From Moniliella sp. 'wahieum' (lineage: Eukaryota; Basidiomycota; Moniliellomycetes; Moniliellales; Moniliellaceae): 64,000 nucleotides of DNA. The translations under genes were made by a program, and so were the position numbers. The notes below the pieces were generated by a model. The model saw nothing but the letters and a program-made list of their open reading frames with translations, was not told the DNA's origin and did not search any database. The first letter of the stretch is position 1. Every line of letters starts with the position of its first letter. Where the stretch lies: contig RSEE01000027.1 in the NCBI GenBank assembly GCA_003971905.1, forward strand, positions 372,001-436,000, in the 5' to 3' direction. Positions 47,179 to 58,091 of the stretch are shown piece after piece.

Positions 47179-47958
47179 AGTGGTGTTATCCCCCCCCTCG
47201 ACCTCCTCCAGGGGCCGTGGCGTGGCTCGTGTCTCGCCCTCCCTCTGCCATGATTTGCTCGACGACAGTCGCGGATGGCTTGAATGGGCTGGCGGCTTTT
47301 GTGTTCTCCCCCCCCCCACTGCCCTATCGTATCTCCTTGTGATGCCTCTGGCCAGCTTGGCCTCTTGCTTTCCTCTTCCACACGTACAAATCTATCTTTC
47401 TTGTTTCGTACTATACACTACACACTGCCCGCTTGCCACACCCTCGCACTGTTTCTTATCCAGGTCTCCTTGTAGCCAGCCCGCGATCCTGGGATGCGGG
47501 ATGGGGGAGCAAACCGCTTCCCTTGACAGAGCGTCCCGGCTCATCCAGCCGTCTCTGGCCGTCCTGTCCCCCGGCCCATGCACGCAAGCTTGTATTGCCA
47601 TAGTGCATGTCACATGTCATGTCGCTTGGCAATGAACCACATTCTCACCTAGGTAGTCTAGAGCGCACTCCACCGGAGACGGTCCGTCAGCCGGTCACGA
47701 GATCCGATCGGGGGCAAACAATTAAAGCGTTGTGCGCACCGGCTCTTCTTCGAATCGAGCCCTGCCAACCGGTGGTGGTGGGAACCAAATGAGGGCGCCC
47801 CGTCCCAACGCTTCCCCGCCCTGGTGCGAGGGGCCCACGGGGTCAGGCACGAGCAAACCCACGATGCGAGCAACCTCTACCCCCGGCAGAATCTCAAGGC
47901 AAAATGGGACAAAAGGATGCAGGTGTCCTACATCAAAGATCTATTCGCAACCCAATTC

Positions 47959-48043
47959 GCCTCGCTATTTCAATCGGTAGAATTTGAGACTCTTACTGCA
48001 GAGGTCTATCTCACGGTTGTGGGTTCGAGTCCCACGTGGGGCG
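47959..48043 (+). tRNA. tRNA-Lys(CTT) with a 12-nt intron
   Basis: The acceptor stem GCCTCGC pairs with GTGGGGC using two G-T pairs, with discriminator G. The D arm is TTTC/GAAT with loop AATCGGTA and one T-T mismatch. The anticodon stem is TGAGA/TCTCA. The anticodon CTT lies at 47992-47994. The intron CTGCAGAGGTCT (47996-48007) sits at the canonical site after base 37. The T arm is GTGGG-TTCGAGT-CCCAC. A TTTT polymerase III stop lies at 48049-48052. Sequence around the anticodon (GACTCTTA) matches other fungal tRNA-Lys(CTT). Confidence 0.9.
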
Positions 48044-48274
48044 CTTACTTTTGTTTGGTGGTGGTGGTGGACCAGCGACTGTCGGAACGCATACATCTCT
48101 TGCCCTGTGGGTCCCCTATGGTAGTTTGGCGGGACCCCGAGAGCAAGGGGCGCACGTGTGCGTATAGGTTTCCCGAGCAACTCCCTTTTGGTGGAGCACT
48201 GGCGGATGGGGCGAGGCAATATAGGGGGGGGACGCAAACACGTTTGTGGTGCCCAATGTGGGAGTGGGAGCAAG

Positions 48275-48395
48275 CGAGAGCAAATGAGAGCAAAAACGAG
48301 AGCAAACGAGAGCAAAAACGAGAGCAAACGAGAGCAAGCGAGAGAGATCAAGCGAGACCAAGCGAGACCAAGCGAGACCAAGCGAGAGAGAAGGA
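48275..48395 (+). repeat. Minisatellite of GAGAGCAAAC and CAAGCGAGAC units
   Basis: Roughly twelve 10-nt units. The first part is GAGAGCAAA(A)C type and the last part CAAGCGAGAC type, so one unit has drifted into the other. It starts about 230 nt after the tRNA gene. Confidence 0.9.
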
Positions 48396-48525
48396 ATATA
48401 CGAAAGAAGGGGTAGCGCTTCCGATGATTGATCGGTTGACCGTGACCGCCGTGCACACATCGTGGCCGCGGGCATATGCCGCCGTAATCGAGATCTGGGT
48501 CCACTCTGTCCAGTATCCCAGGCTA

Positions 48526-48575
48526 ACTAAGGGTTAACGGGCCGGTTAACGTTCAACGTTTAACCCTGTTAACGT
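48526..48575. repeat. GTTAAC palindrome cluster
   Basis: GGTTAACGGGCCGGTTAACG followed by more TTAAC units, with imperfect dyad symmetry over about 50 nt. Confidence 0.75.
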
Positions 48576-49948
48576 AGGGTCCCACGCATCTCCTGGCGCC
48601 ACGTATCCATGACGCGCGTACGCGTGACGGAGGATCCAGACATAGGCGTCGCTACGCCAGGCTACATCTGCTACACCTGCTACACCTAGCAGCTAGATCT
48701 GCTAGACCTCGCTCCCTCCCCGAAGGCCCTATCGACCCGCTCGATCCCATCAGCATCAAGCCTAGCGTTGCTGCCGCCTTGCGTGCCACATATAAATCAG
48801 CCAGGGCGAGCTGGGAGAGAATGGGCGCAAGAGGGCTGTGTGGGCGCCCCTCCTACGTATGCGATGCATGGAGGCACAGGGCCAGCGGGGCCAGCGGCGT
48901 GTCAAAATTCAGAAGTTTGAAATTTAAGCAGATGCACTGCTGTTCCTGGCCGAATAGTCTCGCAGCCACGCAGCCTCGGATTCAGCTCTCGCTTTCGGGA
49001 TCCACCAGCAGACAGTGTGCCCCCCTGCCCCCGCGCCGGTGCTTCGCCCTCGCGCCGACAGCCATGGGGCAGGGGGGCGCTAGGGGGCAATTGGATTGCC
49101 ACGCAGCGGCGCGAGTGCGAGCGTCCCTCAGAATGCGAATGCGAACCACTGAGCTGGCTGTCTTCCCAGGGCCTACCTACTGCGAGGCTTAGCGCTTACC
49201 AGGCGTGCCCGGTGTACCCTGGCGTGCTGATGCATGATGGGCGTGGACGAGGAGTGACTAGTGAGCGTCGCCATTGTCTGGAGAAGGGGAGGGATACAGT
49301 GGCAGTGTGAAGGCAGAGCGGGAGTGGGTGCGGGTCGGCTGGGAGCAAGGGAAGGGTGGTGGGGGTGGTGGGCGGGGGTGCTGCTGCGCTGCCGGGCGCC
49401 GCACCGACGTGGAGTGTGGTGGGGCGGCGCGGGGGGGCTGTGGGTGGGTCGCGGATGGGGTATGGGGGATGGTCAATGGTCAATATTCCAGATCGCCCGC
49501 CCGATGGCAGTGCACGCCAGTGCGCCCCTCCTGCCTGCCCGTCGCCGCGGCTGGCCAGCGCTGGCCTGCTGCCCCGTGCGTGCGGCCTGCGGGTGCTGCG
49601 GCCGGCATTTGAACGCGGATGCATACATGGATGGGATATGGGCAGCACAGCGCAGCACCACACCCGCCTGAAGCTCTGCAGCGGTGTACGTACTCAGTAG
49701 TGCCCCCGTCGAGACGGCCCAAGATCGCTCAGAGGCAGAGCACCCACCGCACCAGCCCTACGGCCCAAGGCCACGTGCATCACACTGCCCAGCCGCCGGC
49801 GCGGGCGGCGCCATATATGGCGCTGGCCCCAATACCAACTCCTGCTCGCCGCGCAGCCCCTCCCGTGGCGCCTCCCGCTCGCCCCCTCGCCGCCCCCTCA
49901 CCCGCCCCCTCGACTCTCTCGTTCGCCCGTGCTGGCCACCACGACAGG

Positions 49949-51817
49949 ATGAGCCACGCACGCTCACTCCTCCGTCGCCATCTGGCTCTCATCGCCCAGC
50001 GAGGACGAGGGCGACGCGTCAGCGACCGCACCCTCCTAACCCCTCCCCCACCCGTCCGCCGCCTCCCCCCCGCCCCTCTCTCGCGCCGGCAGCCCGCGCG
50101 CCAAGTGGTGGTAAACAGCGCTTCGACTACTTCCCTCTGCCTGCCGCGACCCGTCTCTCTCTCTCCTCCCGCCCATCCAGCGACGGGACGGAGAAAAGAC
50201 ACCCACCTCCCCTCTCATTCCCGCTCGCCCTCGTCGACCTGCCGCCGCCCCCCCCGCCCCTGCTCGCGGCGCGCAAGGTAGTCATTGTCCTCGTGCTGCG
50301 CTCGCGCCGGCTTGTTGGTCCTCGGAATCCTTTCCCAGCTCTTCCGCGCCCCGCCCTACAACCTGCTCGCGCGCAGGGTTATGCACAGCTGCTCGACGAC
50401 TTTGTCCGCACCCAGCAGCTCTCTCCCGCCCAGGGCAAGCCGTGGGCCAGTGCCGTTCTTCCCACCTCGCGCAGCTCTCTTTCCGCATGCAAGACTGGCA
50501 GGATGCCCGCTCCTGCCCTGCCTCCGCAACGCCAAGCCTGTTCCCTACCCCATCGTACGTCATCCCCCAGCCCTCCCCAACACCATGTTTAGTTCCGACC
50601 GTGTCGCTCCGCCGGCCGACGAGTTGGAAGCCTGGAAGTCGTCTTGGCGCACCTTGGATTCGACCCCACCTTCCTTACCGATGAGATGGCGGATGCATTT
50701 GTTGCCACCCACTTTGGCAGTCCCAACTCGTCTCAGACTCCGAGCGCGACAGAACATGCATGGCATGCGCTGCCCCGTGGTTGCCTCCGTGCCGATTTTC
50801 TCCGCTACATTCTCCTTCTGTCCGAGGCGGGACGTGGGCGGAATGGATGTGACCCCCCTGGCACCCATGGCCGGATGGGCCGAAACCAGATGAACGATGG
50901 ATCCCTGCTCCCGATCCTAGGTCGGGCCTCGGGCGAACTGCCTACCTCGCGGCCTCATTCCGCCCCTCTCGAGCCCATCCGGCTCGTGGTCGGACTGGAG
51001 TGTGAGCCATGGACGTACTTCTCCACAGCGCTCGGGCTGGCTCGAGTCCCTTCGCATTCTCCCCATGAACCGACACCGCGAGGTTCAATTACCAGGGGCG
51101 CTGCATGGTAGCGCGGGCCACCTGTGCTGGTGGACGTGCTGCGCAGGCTGCTCAAAGCCGACACGCTCTACTCGGCGTACACGGTACAAAACGCCCATCG
51201 CGTCTCGTACGAAGTCTCGGCCGATGCGTCTCGTCTCGCCCCGCCCACGACCCGCACCCCTGGACCGACATTGGTGCGGCGCGGCACTGGACGCCCCCCG
51301 CGCCACTCTAACCCGCCCCTGTCTGAGGGCGAGGCGGACGTGCCGTCGTGGCTGCGCTGGCGCCTGTGGCCGTGGATGTGGCCCTGGCCACGGCTCGGCT
51401 GGCATCCGCTCAGCGTGAGGAATGGACCGGACCCGCACTTTGGACCGACGGTAGTCAGTTACCTCTACGCCGTCGGAGGTGTGCGCCCACGCGACCTGTA
51501 GCGGCCTTACGCACCCCGTGCAAGTGGCCGACGTGCTCATTGCCCCCTCCTCTTGGTTCAACCCGGACGACCCCGAACGGGACCAGGCCAAAGTCATCCA
51601 CAATTTCCGTGGTTCGTGGAAACACGGTGCCGACGTGCCACCCAACCCAAACCAGATAACCAGACACTTCCCGCCCCTCCCATCCATCCGACCTTGCCGG
51701 CCTTGGGCCGGACACTCATTCCATCATGTCATGGGCCATGTCAGCGTCTTTCCCCTTCCCTTCTCACTAGCCCTTAAACCAGTTGCTACGTTTATTCATT
51801 TCCAGGACCGTTTTTAA
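49949..51817 (+). CDS. OCH1-type GT32 alpha-1,6-mannosyltransferase, frameshifted
   Basis: Golgi type II membrane glycosyltransferase of family GT32, the group that starts the outer mannan chain of N-glycans. The N-terminal region is Ser/Arg/Pro-rich, with a candidate signal anchor at about 50305 (AGLLVLGILSQLFRAPPYNL). Next come AGYAQLLDDFVRTQQLSPAQ and LTDEMADAFVATHFGSPN. The family core reads LRADFLRYILLLSE, a GG-WAxMDVTPLAPMAGWA sequence over the DxD position (50822-50875), LVVGLECEPWTYFSTALG, PVLVDVLRRLLKADTLYSAY, TGPALWTDG and VSYLYAVGGV, then VADVLIAPSSWFNPDDPE. The end is uncertain: stops lie at about 51659 and 51817. Start ATG 49949 is tentative. Five or more frame breaks occur, one of them inside the catalytic motif. 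A possible 38-nt intron begins at 50555. Confidence 0.75.
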
Positions 51818-52487
51818 CCCCCTCCCCCCGGTCTCCTCCCCCCTTTTCCCGCGGTCCGAGCTTGACCTTCGGAACCTGGGTTTGTTCCCTAGCCTCGTCA
51901 CATTCCTTGCCTTTCCTGCCACCATCATATGCCACCCCTCCTGACACTGAGATTGGGTGCATCATTTTTTGTTTCAGCCATGCCAGGGTACATTGCCATT
52001 CACCCCTCTTGCCTCTTCTCCTCCCCTGATCCCTGTCCTTGCTCTCCTGTTCCCCGACTCGTACTGGCTGCGTGCGTGGACTGTCTTCCTTCCTGATGTT
52101 TTCTCCAGGTCTGGGCCTCACAAGGGCCGTCTGTACACCGTATCTAGACAGTGGTCCGAGGTGCGCCCTGGCGTGCAGCTACGCTGGAAAGGGGGCGGCG
52201 TGTGTGCGGCTGCTCGCTGCCGAGCGGGTCGGACGCGCGCGACGCCCCATTTCACATTTCAACATTGCAACTTGGCACGCTGCAGCCCGGGCGGAACGGG
52301 CGGAATGCCCGTGGTCAACGAGCGTGGACGGCGTGGCCGAGCGTCAGCCGCCTGTGGCGGCAGAAGAAGTGGGCCGGCATCACCACCACCACCACCACCG
52401 CTGTGCCCATTTCCTAGCGCACACCGTACGTTCCACCACGGGTTTTCTCTGGCGATCTACTGACCCCGAACCGTGTGACCGCGTAGG
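51818..52487. other. Intergenic region
   Basis: CT-rich sequence of about 670 nt upstream of RPB11. A long plus-strand open frame through it has no recognisable features. A (CAC)n run lies at 52379-52401. Confidence 0.5.
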
Positions 52488-52927
52488 ATGTCCAACGCGC
52501 CCGACCGCTTCGCCTGTTCATCCTCGGGCCCGGGGAAAAGCGGCTGGAGATCCAGAAGATGTGCGGCTGCCGAATGCCATCTCGGTGGTGCTGAACAAAG
52601 AAGACCATACGTTGGGCAATATGATCCGGTACGCGGTGATGCGCCAGCCGCACGTGCTGTTTTGTGGGTACCAAGTCCCGCACCCGCTCGAACCGCGCGT
52701 GGTGATCCGCATCCAAACCACCGGCGACGTGACGCCGGTCCAAACGCTCCAGGCCGCCTGCCAACAACTCATCTCGGCCGTCGACTCGACCCGGTCCCAG
52801 TTCCGGCAACAGGTCGTGGCCAAGTTGGGTCCCGACGCGGCCGCACCACGGACAGAACGCGGCCGCGCCCATGACTGGGTTTGCCGTCGAACAGGAATAT
52901 GGCGAAGGGGTGTTTGTGGATATCTAG
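52488..52927 (+). CDS. RPB11: RNA polymerase II subunit RPB11, frameshifted
   Basis: Small subunit that pairs with RPB3 in the assembly platform of RNA polymerase II, in the manner of the bacterial alpha dimer. ATG 52488 starts MSNAPDRF, then in the next frames LFILGPGEKRLEIQ and DVRLPNAISVVLNKEDHTLG. The conserved core is NMIRYAVMRQPHVLFCGYQV, PHPLEPRVVIRIQTTGD, LQAACQQLISAVDSTRSQFR and QQVVAKLGP. The C-terminus is AVEQEYGEGVFVDI with TAG at 52925. The start MSNAPDRF-LFILGPGEKR points to RPB11 rather than the paralogue RPC19. Frame breaks lie near 52512, 52555 and 52860. Confidence 0.9.
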
Positions 52928-55353
52928 CGGCGATCCTACTGTTGTATTGTACCTGCTCTAGCAGCTCGGGCTGGAACGCGAGGGCAAGACGGGGAGGAGA
53001 CGAGCCAGGGTAAAAGGGCGGCTGATAAGGTGTACAGGTGGGAGAGGAGAGGACAGGGGAAGGGGAGAGGTGGGTGGGGGGGAAGAAACGTCAGGGCGAG
53101 CCCCAAAGTGCTCCTGAAAAGCGCTTGGTGGGCTCGCACGCGCGGGCGGGCATGGCGAGGAAGGCAGGAAGCAGCGCGTCGGCCAAACCCAAGCCCCACT
53201 CGCCATACCCATCTCATTCTCAGATCTCATCGATCATCTCTCCTTAGCTAGGCGCGTTCGGGGCAGGCGCCGTGGCATGCGAAACTTATTGTCTGCAGAC
53301 ACTAGCCTTGCTCGTTCTAGTGGCAATGCTCTGCCCCCCCACGCGGTCTCGGACCCCAGTTCACGTGCGCAACTCATGTCGGAGCGTACGGACCCTTTCT
53401 CCAACATCGTGGGGGAGGCTATAGCGGGGGGAAACGCCATAGATGGTGATCATCTCGTTGACTGGGGTTCACCAACGAACTAGTGCATTTCTTCCTCTAC
53501 TTGTCACCCGCAACGCCCACATTCAAGTAGGCATGCAAGCTGTCCCTGCGGGGTAGCTCTACCAGCCGATCCGGCCCCCCCACACCTGCGGACCATTATT
53601 GGCTTCACTGCCCAACCTAGTACGACTTCAACTATGGAAATATTTTGCGGTGCCAACACGGCTATGCTGAATATAGAGGTACTCAGGATTCGGCGGCCCA
53701 ACATATGGACCGTGTTTAGGTGTACGATGAGAGATTAGAGGGAGAGAGGGAGGCAAAAGGGAGCACCGGATGAATCATACTGATCCCTTAGCCCCGATAA
53801 TCTTGTTATGTATAGCGGCACATTGGGCCGTGGCCGAATTGATGCAGCTGTCAACCAACCGTGGCGGTGCCCACTTCACGTAGCTGGACGGAAGCAGGGT
53901 CCCATATTGGCTTGCGACGAAAACGTGATGGAGCTAGAGGCAGGGATTCGCGGCGGAATCCCATGCCGGGAAAACGTTGGCAACTTGCGCTGAATCCCCA
54001 ACGGAGTCTCAGCGCCGAGCTGTGTCCGCCCCCGGTCAGCTGCACCAGTTGGGGCAATCCAATGACGCCGCCGCAAAGCGAACATCGTTGTAGGCTGAGG
54101 CGCTGTGCCGTGTATTGCGTGGACGGATTCGCCGTGGCGGCAAATCGGATGTCGGTCGTTTTGAGGACGTGGAGATAGACGGGGTAAAGACTAGCAAGTC
54201 CTAGTTTGGTCTCACCTGGTTGTCCGTTGTAGGACATACGGTTGCTTCGGGAATGTAACTTTGCTTAGAGTTGATCGCACGGAGCATGCCGAGAGAAAAG
54301 GGGCTAGCGTAGGTACCGCCGCCATATACGCATCCTTGTTTGAGGGGGACTCCCAACACGGTCGTGATGGCAGAGAAAAGGAACTAGGACGTGGCGAGGA
54401 AAGTGTAATAGGGCAACGAGAGGAGGGAATGTGCGCTCACGCCGACATTGCTGTAGCAGGTCTCTCTTGCAACTGACCGATACGTCGTCCTAACGCATCT
54501 GACGATGGGATCAGGTTGTACTCCCACACCAAACTGGCTATGACCAAGAACTGTTGCAGTCCCCTGACAGCGTTCGCATCCGCCCCGCCACGAGCCATTG
54601 AACTTAGACCAAGCAGCAATTTCCGGTCAGTGGACGAGGGTGAGGAGCTGTGTGATGAGAAGAGGTGCGAGGCCACACTTGCAGGCGATACCGGGGGGAG
54701 GATTTGAGAAACCTCCAGCGCCTGTAGCCTCAGCTGAGCCTTGTAACGTCCAACATGGATGTGAGATGCCACTTCGCCCGACCCACAGTACGCCTTTGTA
54801 CTCATCGACTCAATCGCATGATCCGGTCTGCCCGGCCGGTTTAATGACAGTACACATCTGGGGTTGGACCATGACATGGGGCGTGAACAACCTGATTAAT
54901 GATTCAGGTCTGAGGCCAGGGCAAGCAGGCAAAGAAATCACTGGGACTAGGGTTGGCGCAATCAATTTTCTGGATGTTTGGCACGGCGCTACTGTTGCGA
55001 TCATATGGCAGGTGCTAGGGTTCTGGCTTGCGCCCTTTTTCCTGCTGGGCATGCCGCCCGGCGCAGGGAGCAGGAAGGCAGGCAGGCTTCTTGGCGGCCT
55101 CCCACCACGGTCATAAGGCCTTATCAGTGAGTATTTGTCCTTGTCGCAGGGCAAGTGCTGCTCGGCCCCGCCATCTCGTTCCCTCTGCTTGTGCCATGTT
55201 CCGGCAGCGACGGGGACAAAGGGCAAAGTGGACTGGAGATGGTCAGGCGCGGGACGGCAACTCAGTCACCAAGCTCGGGACACTCGGGGACGAAGACAAA
55301 TGGGCCCCCGCATACTAACTCTCCTCTTTTTGGTCTTGGCAGAGAACATTAGG
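52928..55353. other. Intergenic region of 2.4 kb
   Basis: No gene supported. The minus-strand frame at 54437-54877 and the plus-strand frames at 53861-54178 and 54598-55116 lack recognisable motifs. A polypyrimidine and CAG acceptor (55337-55342) just before the RPL4 start suggests a 5'-leader intron there. Confidence 0.5.
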
Positions 55354-56468
55354 ATGGCTTCGCGTGCGACTGTTAGTGTGCGCGCTGCCGATGGCAGCGC
55401 TAGTGGTGCCAGCCTCCCTCTGCCCGCTGTCCTGACGGCTCCGATCCGTTCGGACGTGGTGCAGATTACCTACACCCAGGTGGCCAAGAACAAGCGTCAG
55501 CCGTACGCTGTCTCGACCAAGGCTGGCCACCAAACCTCGGCCGATCGTGGGGTACGGCCGCGCTCTGGCCCGGATTCCCCGTGGGCGGCTCGGGCACCCA
55601 CCGTGCCGGCCAGGCTGCGTTTGGTAACATGGCCCGTGGCGGTCACATGTTTGCGCCGACCAAGGTGTGGCGTCGCTGGTGGGTCAAGACGAACCAGAAC
55701 CAAAAGCGTGTGGCGACGGCTTCGGCGCTCGCTGCCACCGCCGTTCCCTCGCTCGTTCTCGCCCGTGGCCACCGTGTTGGCAGGTGGCCGAGGTGCCCCT
55801 CGTGGTTCCCACCGAGGTCGAGTCGTACTCCAAGACCAAGGAGGCCGTCGCTCTTCTCAAGGCGCTCAATGCGTACGACGATGTGCTCAAGGTGTCCAAC
55901 TCGCGCAAGATCCGCGCGGGTCAGGGCAAGCTGCGCAACCGTCGTCACGTCCAGCGCCGCGGCCCTCTGGTTGTGTACAACGAGGACCAGGGCATCTACC
56001 GCGCTTCCGCAACCTGCCCGGTGTCGAGCTTGTGTCGGTCACCGCCTTAACCTCCTCCAGCTTGCGCGCCCGGTGGTCACCTGGGCCGCTTTGTGATCTG
56101 GACTGAGGCTGCCTTTAAGCAGCTCGACTCGATCTTTGGCACCTACGATGCTGCCTCGGCGCAGAAGAAGGGCTTGTCCTTCCCGCGCCAAGATCACCAA
56201 CACGGACGTTTCGCGTCTGCTCGCCTCGGAGGAGATCCAGGCGGTGCTACGGCCCGCTGGGCCCAAGGCGACCAAGCGGCCTTTCACCCAAAAGAAGAAC
56301 CCGCTCCGCAACAAGTTTGTCATGGACCGCCTCAACCCGTACGCCAAGGTTCAGCGCAAGATCGAGGCCGAGATTCGCGCCAAGGGCGGCCGGCACCTAC
56401 AAGCCTGCTGCCAAGCCGACCAAGTTGCCCTCAACCCCAAGTTCCTCGAGTTCCTCCACGCGCCCTAA
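55354..56468 (+). CDS. RPL4: 60S ribosomal protein L4 (uL4), frameshifted
   Basis: Structural protein of the large ribosomal subunit whose loop lines the exit tunnel. ATG 55354 starts [20 protein letters not shown], then [60 protein letters not shown] and [60 protein letters not shown] and [20 protein letters not shown] follow. Later parts are [53 protein letters not shown] and [20 protein letters not shown]. It ends FLEFLHAP with TAA at 56466. At least six frame breaks occur, for example two between 55540 and 55610 and one near 56010. Every family block is still present. Confidence 0.96.
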
Positions 56469-56988
56469 ACCACTCGATGGACCACAGGGCACGGTTCGGT
56501 TCCTCGTTGGGGCGCAACGTGGACTGGAGGTAGCACCGGTCCGGGGGGGAGGACCGATCGCGGTTTCCGTCCGAAACCCGTCGGCGTTGGGTATCACGTC
56601 TTATTTCCTTGCCCTGCACACTGTAGAGGGGAGGTACGCATCGTAGCTGTGTCCCTCCCGTTCCCTCTTGCGTCTCTCCTCTCCTTCTTATGCTTCAAAC
56701 GTCATGTTTGCTAGGGAAAAATGCATAACCTTCGTTGTGCGTCGTCCATCCTCGGTACGTTGGGTTGTCAGTGGAATAGAGCGATGTGGATGATGAGGAA
56801 GGGATGCACAACAATGGGGCAGGTCGCAACACCAATCAGTACTTCTGCTTGAGGGAGTTCCGTTTCTGAGAGTGGGATTTGACGTGTAACGGTGCCATCC
56901 TTGATGACGGCGAAGCTATCCGTCATTGACGGTCTCGTCGTGATGATGCTGGTACGGGACTGCTGAGCCCGCGTTCTATGATAACGTT
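56469..56988. other. Intergenic region
   Basis: About 520 nt between RPL4 and the second tRNA. Nothing recognised. Confidence 0.5.
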
Positions 56989-57072
56989 GCCTCGCTATTT
57001 CAATCGGTAGAATTTGAGACTCTTAAAGAGAGGTTCATCTCACGGTTGTGGGTTCGAGTCCCACGTGGGGCG
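56989..57072 (+). tRNA. tRNA-Lys(CTT) with an 11-nt intron
   Basis: The mature sequence is identical to the copy at 47959 in every arm. The anticodon CTT lies at 57022-57024 and the intron AAGAGAGGTTC at 57026-57036, after base 37. A TTTTT polymerase III terminator lies at 57075-57079. Flanks are unlike those of the first copy. Confidence 0.9.
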
Positions 57073-58091
57073 TCTTTTTGGCTGGCCAGGTAGCTTGAGG
57101 AGCGGTCCATGGGTTGTCGTTGGTGGGTTAGGTGGTTAGAGTGGCCAAGGGTAATCTGGCTGTCATGAGATAGATGGTGATGGGGTCATTAGTTGAGCAG
57201 CGGACACTAGCCAACTTGGTCAGATTTCAGATCTGAAAGCATAGGGAGGCACGTTGTGGGCCTCAAAAGTCAGCACTCACTCCGCCAAGCTCCGTGACAG
57301 GTACGGTGAAGAGTTCATTGTTCTCGCCCACTGTTGATCTGTCCATGAGCGCGTTGCGCCGACGTTGTGCCACTTGCCAAGCGTCTTTCAATGCTCGGAA
57401 CTTGGAAACCAGCGCATCACGTCGACAGCTATATAAGACGAGACGTGACGACAGGTAAGAAGGACGACTTGGGGTTGGTTGGGCCCAAGTGAGGGTGGAA
57501 GGGCATTTGTTAACTTGCCTGCGACGATGTGGTGACGGTGCAAACTTGGCAAAAGTGGGGCCAATGGGGCGGATGGTTTGAAGGTGCGTTGCGGAGAGAC
57601 AGGCGTGGCTTGCTTCTTAGCAAGCGCGGCACAAGGGGCCCCACGGGCGCTGTGCGACATGGGATGCATGATGCGTGTCGCCCGACAGCAGTGTGCCCTG
57701 CTGGCTGTCGGTGCAAAGGCCGTGCGTGCGGGGCAGGGCGGAGCGGCAGAGGCGGCAGGCGGCCGGGCGGGTGCAATGCGAGGGGGCGTGGCGCCTGCTG
57801 CATGCACCCATCGTGGCTGACACAGGCACCGGCGGCGGGTGTGTGCGCTCTGCTGCGGCGGCGGCGGCACGTGGCAGGCGGCGTCTGCAATGTTGCAATG
57901 TTGCAAGCTCCGTTCGGTGTGCCCTGCGTGTGCGCCGATGGGCAGCTGGGCGCAGCGGCAGCCTTTGCCTCAGCGCTCAGGCCACCCAGCCCATTCGCAC
58001 CCACGCTCCCACAAGTACTTAGGCTGGTGCGCTCTGGCTGTCGTCCGCCTCTTTCCCGCCCTCCCAGCCCACCCCGCCCTCTGCGCCCGCC
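57073..58091. other. Intergenic region upstream of the GALT gene
   Basis: About 1 kb. Open frames on both strands at 57388-58022 are GC-driven and unsupported. CCTCCC-type pyrimidine tracts lie just before the GALT start. Confidence 0.5.

Larger units (their letters stand above)
47179..49948. other. Intergenic region holding a tRNA gene
   Basis: No protein gene supported over 2.7 kb. It contains the tRNA-Lys gene, a minisatellite at 48275-48395 and GTTAAC palindromes at 48526-48575. The 235-codon frame at 47824-48537 runs across the tRNA and the minisatellite, so it is not a gene. Confidence 0.6.

Noticed and set aside
47824-48537. Open frame of 237 codons on the plus strand
   Set aside because: It runs straight through the tRNA gene and the minisatellite and has no recognisable feature.
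52039-53013. One 324-codon frame covering RPB11
   Set aside because: Only its middle part corresponds to RPB11. The upstream portion is spacer sequence kept open by chance and by frame breaks.
53861-54877. Possible gene in the 52.9-55.3 kb spacer
   Set aside because: The frames on both strands are short, overlap each other and contain no conserved stretch or splice pattern.
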